Below, in pieces: positions 60,909-64,000 of a DNA stretch of 64,000 nt. The DNA comes from Bolinopsis microptera (taxonomy: Eukaryota > Ctenophora > Tentaculata > Lobata > Bolinopsidae), in the NCBI RefSeq assembly GCF_026151205.1, contig NC_087072.1, positions 12,810,169-12,874,168 of the forward strand. Reading direction: 5' to 3'. The first letter of the stretch is position 1. Each line of letters starts with the position of its first letter. The notes under the pieces are model-generated. The model was not told the origin of the DNA and ran no database searches. It was given only the letters and a program-made list of their open reading frames with translations. The translations under genes were made by a program, and so were the position numbers.

Positions 60909-61236
60909 CTGAAAAAAGCCCATTTTCTTCCAATAAGACAACAAATAGAGTATAAGATTGCTCTAACCGTGTTCAAATGTGTCAACAACGTAGCTCCAAA
61001 TTATATCACCAAATGCATCAACATTAAGAGTCAACCTGTACGTGTACTACGGACTGAACAAGACTATTTCCTCCTAAATGTTCCTACTGTTTCAAATTAT
61101 AGTAAAACTGAGAGAAGCTTTAGTTACTGTGGACCCTTTGTTTGGAATCAGCTTCCTTAGCAATTGAGAACATTAACCGATATCGTCTTGTTTAAAAAGA
61201 GAATAAATACGCATCTCTTTGAAAAAGCATTCATAT
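60909..61236 (+). pseudogene. CR1/L2-like LINE, C-terminal end of reverse transcriptase ORF
   Basis: The frame gives LKKAHFLPIRQQIEYKIALT, VFKCVNNVAPNYI and RSFSYCGPFVWNQLP, then a stop and LFKKRINTHLFEKAF. This is the conserved tail downstream of the reverse transcriptase in CR1/L2-type ORF2 (LPI..RI.YK...L.yKc..g.AP.Yl, and FS...P..WN.LP). The rest of the element is missing, as in typical 5'-truncated copies. Confidence 0.8.
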
Positions 61237-62498
61237 AAGTAGCATATAATAACTTTCTCATAAAACCCAAACTTCATAAAAATAAGTTCTAATGTACATA
61301 TTCATGAGTCGCTTTAGATGGCTTGAACTGAATCTTTACTTAGCTGTCATTAGTTTAGTGCTCAGTGTCAACAAGAATTGTCATTATATTTTCCCTGTGA
61401 TAATATTCAATTTCAAGTCAATATATCATAGTTATTGAATGCCTATATATATCCTGAAGTTAGGACTATGATTAGACTTTTTAAAGTCTGTTTGATTTGA
61501 CCTGCCCATCCCCTAATTTTGGAAGTTTATATGCTCCTATCGTGAAAATGAGGTTAATTGAATGAAGGCTTTCATGTTATTCCGTATTATCACGTCATCT
61601 TACATCACATTATCAGGTCCAGTATATCCATAATTAAGACACCAATTGAATAATGAATGTGAATTTGTTTAGAGAATAAAATTAAGGTCGAAAATTTTGA
61701 TCCTCTCCCCCCCGCCCCCCTCTGGCCTTATTTCATTAAATCCATAACACCTGATCTTGAAGTTACTCACAAGGCGAGGAACATCCTAGCCTGTCCAGCA
61801 TCTGGGAGGTCTACACAGGAAACAGTAGCTCATTTAGCTCTAGGTCACCAGGCTGTGACAGTAGTCTTGATGTCCATTGTCCAACCAGTTCTGCGATTTA
61901 CAGGTAACATCTAGGTAAATGAAATGAAATAATGAAATGAAATAAGAATTTAAGATTAAGTTGAATGTGCTTATGATGGGACCCCGGAGGGCAAGATCAG
62001 GTTATAATACTTGAATGACAACCCAAAAATAGGAAGAGATCAAGAGGCAGGTCTATAGGAAGAGCTTAAATGTAGTAGAAATGTTACCTACCCTCCGAAG
62101 ATGTATAAGTAAAGTAATAAAACAGCTCGCGCAGACTAATCTTTTTGGATGGAGATCTCGCTAGAGTAACATGTTACTTGGTTCAATCCAATAACATATA
62201 AAATTAAAGAGTTTAAGAGTCCAAAATAGGAATTTAACACAAATATATTATATTAAATTCATTCACTGCAACAATCACTCCATAAAATCATGTAGGAGTA
62301 TTGATAAGATTGAGTTCCAGATCACCTATATTGCTGTGGATGCTAAAATCCTGACACCTCTATAACCCCTAAAAGAAACTATACGTGTCATGGGTAATGG
62401 ATATCATTAGTAGGTAGTTATTGCAAACAGAGTGCTACCAAGTGCCACGTCTTATGATTTTCTAGAAATCAGAAACAAAAAGTAAAACTCTAATCAAA
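61237..62498. other. Unclassified DNA, with a short (GAAAT)n run
   Basis: (GAAAT)n at about 61918-61946, the complement of the (ATTTC)n tail seen at 25834, suggests another non-LTR 3' end on the minus strand. Around 61985-62160 the composition is coding-like, possibly a LINE remnant, but no motif could be fixed. Confidence 0.35.
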
Positions 62499-62915
62499 AT
62501 GCTGAGCAGGATGAAGCAAAGACTTGAAGAAAAACTAAGAGACAACCAGAATGGCTTCAGACCTGGTTGCTCTACAACTTCGCACATTCTTGTTCTGTGA
62601 CGAATTATATAGGGTCTAAAGAGTGTGAAGGCCACTATGATGTTTATAGATTTTAATAAAGCCTTTGGCAGTGTACATAAAGGTTTGCTTATTAAGATAC
62701 TTAAAGCAAATGGTATACCAGAATACATAGTGCGATTGATCTACACAAACACAGTGGCTTAAGTAATCACAACTGCAGATGGTATTACAGGGGTCTTCGA
62801 AGTCCTGGTAGGATCAGGATTCGGGAGTACTGCAAAGAGACACCTCATACTTGTTCATCATCGTGATTGACTATATCATGACAGTGGCTATAGATGATGA
62901 CTTAGACTCTGGGTT
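62499..62915 (+). pseudogene. LINE reverse-transcriptase fragment, decayed
   Basis: The translated frame gives MKQRLEEKLRDNQNGFRPGC (RT motif 1, with the GFRxG signature), TMMFIDFNKAFGSVHKGLLI (motif A, where FDKAFDSV is usual), LKANGIPEYIVRLIYTNT, and in another frame LFIIVIDYIMTVAIDDDLD. At least three stops and one frameshift are present. The order matches non-LTR reverse transcriptases of the type whose domain continues LFIIVLDYV. It is dead. Confidence 0.8.
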
Positions 62916-62929
62916 CACTCTTAGGCACT

Positions 62930-63205
62930 ATCCGTCGCGGAGTCGAGTCCGCGGCGGAGCCGCCGGACTCCGAGCGGACTCCGGCGGTGCTCCGCCAAAA
63001 TGTATTTACAGTGGACTCGAGTACATTTTGGCGGACTCCGAGCGGAGCCGAGCGGACTCCGCCGGACCTCTCCGCCAGACTTGAATCCGGCGGAGTCCGG
63101 CGGAGCTCGGACTCCGCTCGGACTCCGCTCGGAGTCCGCCGGACTCCAACAGAGTCCACTGACTTCCGACCTCCGACTTCCGACTTCCGACCCTCGGCTA
63201 AATTT
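62930..63205. repeat. GC-rich palindromic repeat, GGCGGAGTCCG units
   Basis: Units CGGACTCCG, GGCGGAGTCC and GAGCGGA alternate in both orientations. GGCGGTGCTCCGCCAAAATG faces CATTTTGGCGGACTCCGAG around a centre near 63014. Short GACTTCC tandem units close it at 63160-63190. Several frames are open only because the repeat lacks stops. Confidence 0.85.
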
Positions 63206-64000
63206 GTCACGTGACATACTTGACCATTGTTAATGATCTGGCCCGGCGCGCGCTACTTCGTAGCACTTGCCGTCGGGCCAGACCATAGAAAAACGTAGAG
63301 TTTTACTCCACATTTATGGAGTAAATCAGACATTGGCTACGACCTATGTCACGTGACGTACGCGCGCAACCAATTACAAGGCCAGAAATTGATCACGCTC
63401 AAAATGAGCGCTGTACTCCAAGACACGCGATTACGATTGGCCAAAACTGCGCCACGTGATGCGCTGCGTGATATATTTTTCAGCCAATTACGACGTCAGA
63501 ATTGCATCATCTGAGATGACCCATATGTCACATGGTATATCTATTAACGCGCTGAATAGATTTTAGCAAACTTTGGTGAATTCGCAGCCATTTCTCATTG
63601 ACATTACTCATTAGTTCAATACTCGATTTTGATAGATGTCGCTTGCTTGTATTTTTGCCAATGCTACATGCCCTAACATAACTGAGCTGAAATATGTGCC
63701 ATATAACTGAGCAATCTTATTTGCTGTTCACATCTGTTCCATTCCTCCTAGAATTGTATTTCTCTCAGATGTTGTCGAGCTTTTGCATTTTGGCATCGAT
63801 CAACAGTTTATTTACTTCGTATTATCACGCCCACTTGAATGATCAATCGATACTATAATGTTAGGTTTTTATTCCATCTGCATGTTATTGTTTACTGTTT
63901 TTAGCATTGCTTGTGGTATTACTATATTATATGATTGACTAAAGAAATTAGTCATGATTTAAATCAGAACTTTAAGCTGACATCTTATTTTACGCTTAAT
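63206..64000. other. Repeat remnant and AT-rich DNA to the window end
   Basis: 63225-63285 is a third copy of the GGCCCGGCGCGCGCTACTTC block of 19370-19915. After it, CACGTGA/ACGTGACGT-containing DNA and AT-rich sequence hold no recognised gene. Confidence 0.5.

Noticed and set aside
62902-63217. Ser/Arg/Pro-rich frames of about 100 codons on both strands
   Set aside because: Stop-free by virtue of the GC-rich palindromic repeat; no homology.

Overview
This is nuclear DNA from an animal, probably an invertebrate. Genes are interrupted by GT-AG introns of about 45-1800 bp, the intergenic DNA is AT-rich, and the proteins are typical of animals: a rhodopsin-class GPCR, a Rho-family GTPase with a CaaX box, a six-EF-hand reticulocalbin ending in RDEL, and proteasome Rpt6. 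I cannot name the species. Transposable elements and simple repeats make up much of the window. Most are short DNA transposons whose terminal inverted repeats (TIRs) and target-site duplications (TSDs) can be read directly.

Layout. 1-13.4 kb: no convincing gene; two minisatellites, a 740-bp palindromic element and a tRNA-derived SINE. 13.4-18.3 kb: a 62-bp minisatellite, one orphan exon of a GNA-type (bulb) lectin, a second SINE, an intronless degenerate Rho-like copy, and an intact four-exon Rac/Cdc42-like GTPase on the minus strand. 18.8-21.4 kb: GC-rich dispersed repeats with telomere-like CCCTAA runs. 22.4-25.4 kb: a class A GPCR gene whose main exon is interrupted by two different TA-target transposons; removing both with one TA copy restores a single frame. 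26.4-32.3 kb: hairpin-rich DNA, a MITE with arms of about 150 bp, and a 1.57-kb foldback element with an 8-bp TSD. 33.4-36.7 kb: reticulocalbin, eight exons. 37.5-39.5 kb, minus strand and convergent with it: a short gene resembling the dynein heavy-chain stalk. 40.3-44.0 kb: a 3.7-kb element with long TIRs. 44.9-49.2 kb: proteasome ATPase Rpt6/PSMC5, ten exons, with a hAT-like MITE nested in a mariner-like MITE in intron 3. 50.3-51.8 kb: a broken MULE transposase. 51.9-57.8 kb: direct repeats, MITEs and low-complexity elements nested in each other. 58-64 kb: possible small exons, CR1-like and other LINE fragments, and GC-rich palindromic repeats.

The genes do not form a pathway; they are housekeeping and signalling genes in repeat-rich DNA. 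The most unusual signals are the doubly interrupted but frame-restorable GPCR, a minisatellite of splice-signal-like units that reaches the last 3' splice site of reticulocalbin, 3' splice-site-like sequences just upstream of nearly every start codon (a possible sign of spliced-leader trans-splicing), and a Rho-like gene whose C-terminus is encoded by one arm of a perfect palindrome.
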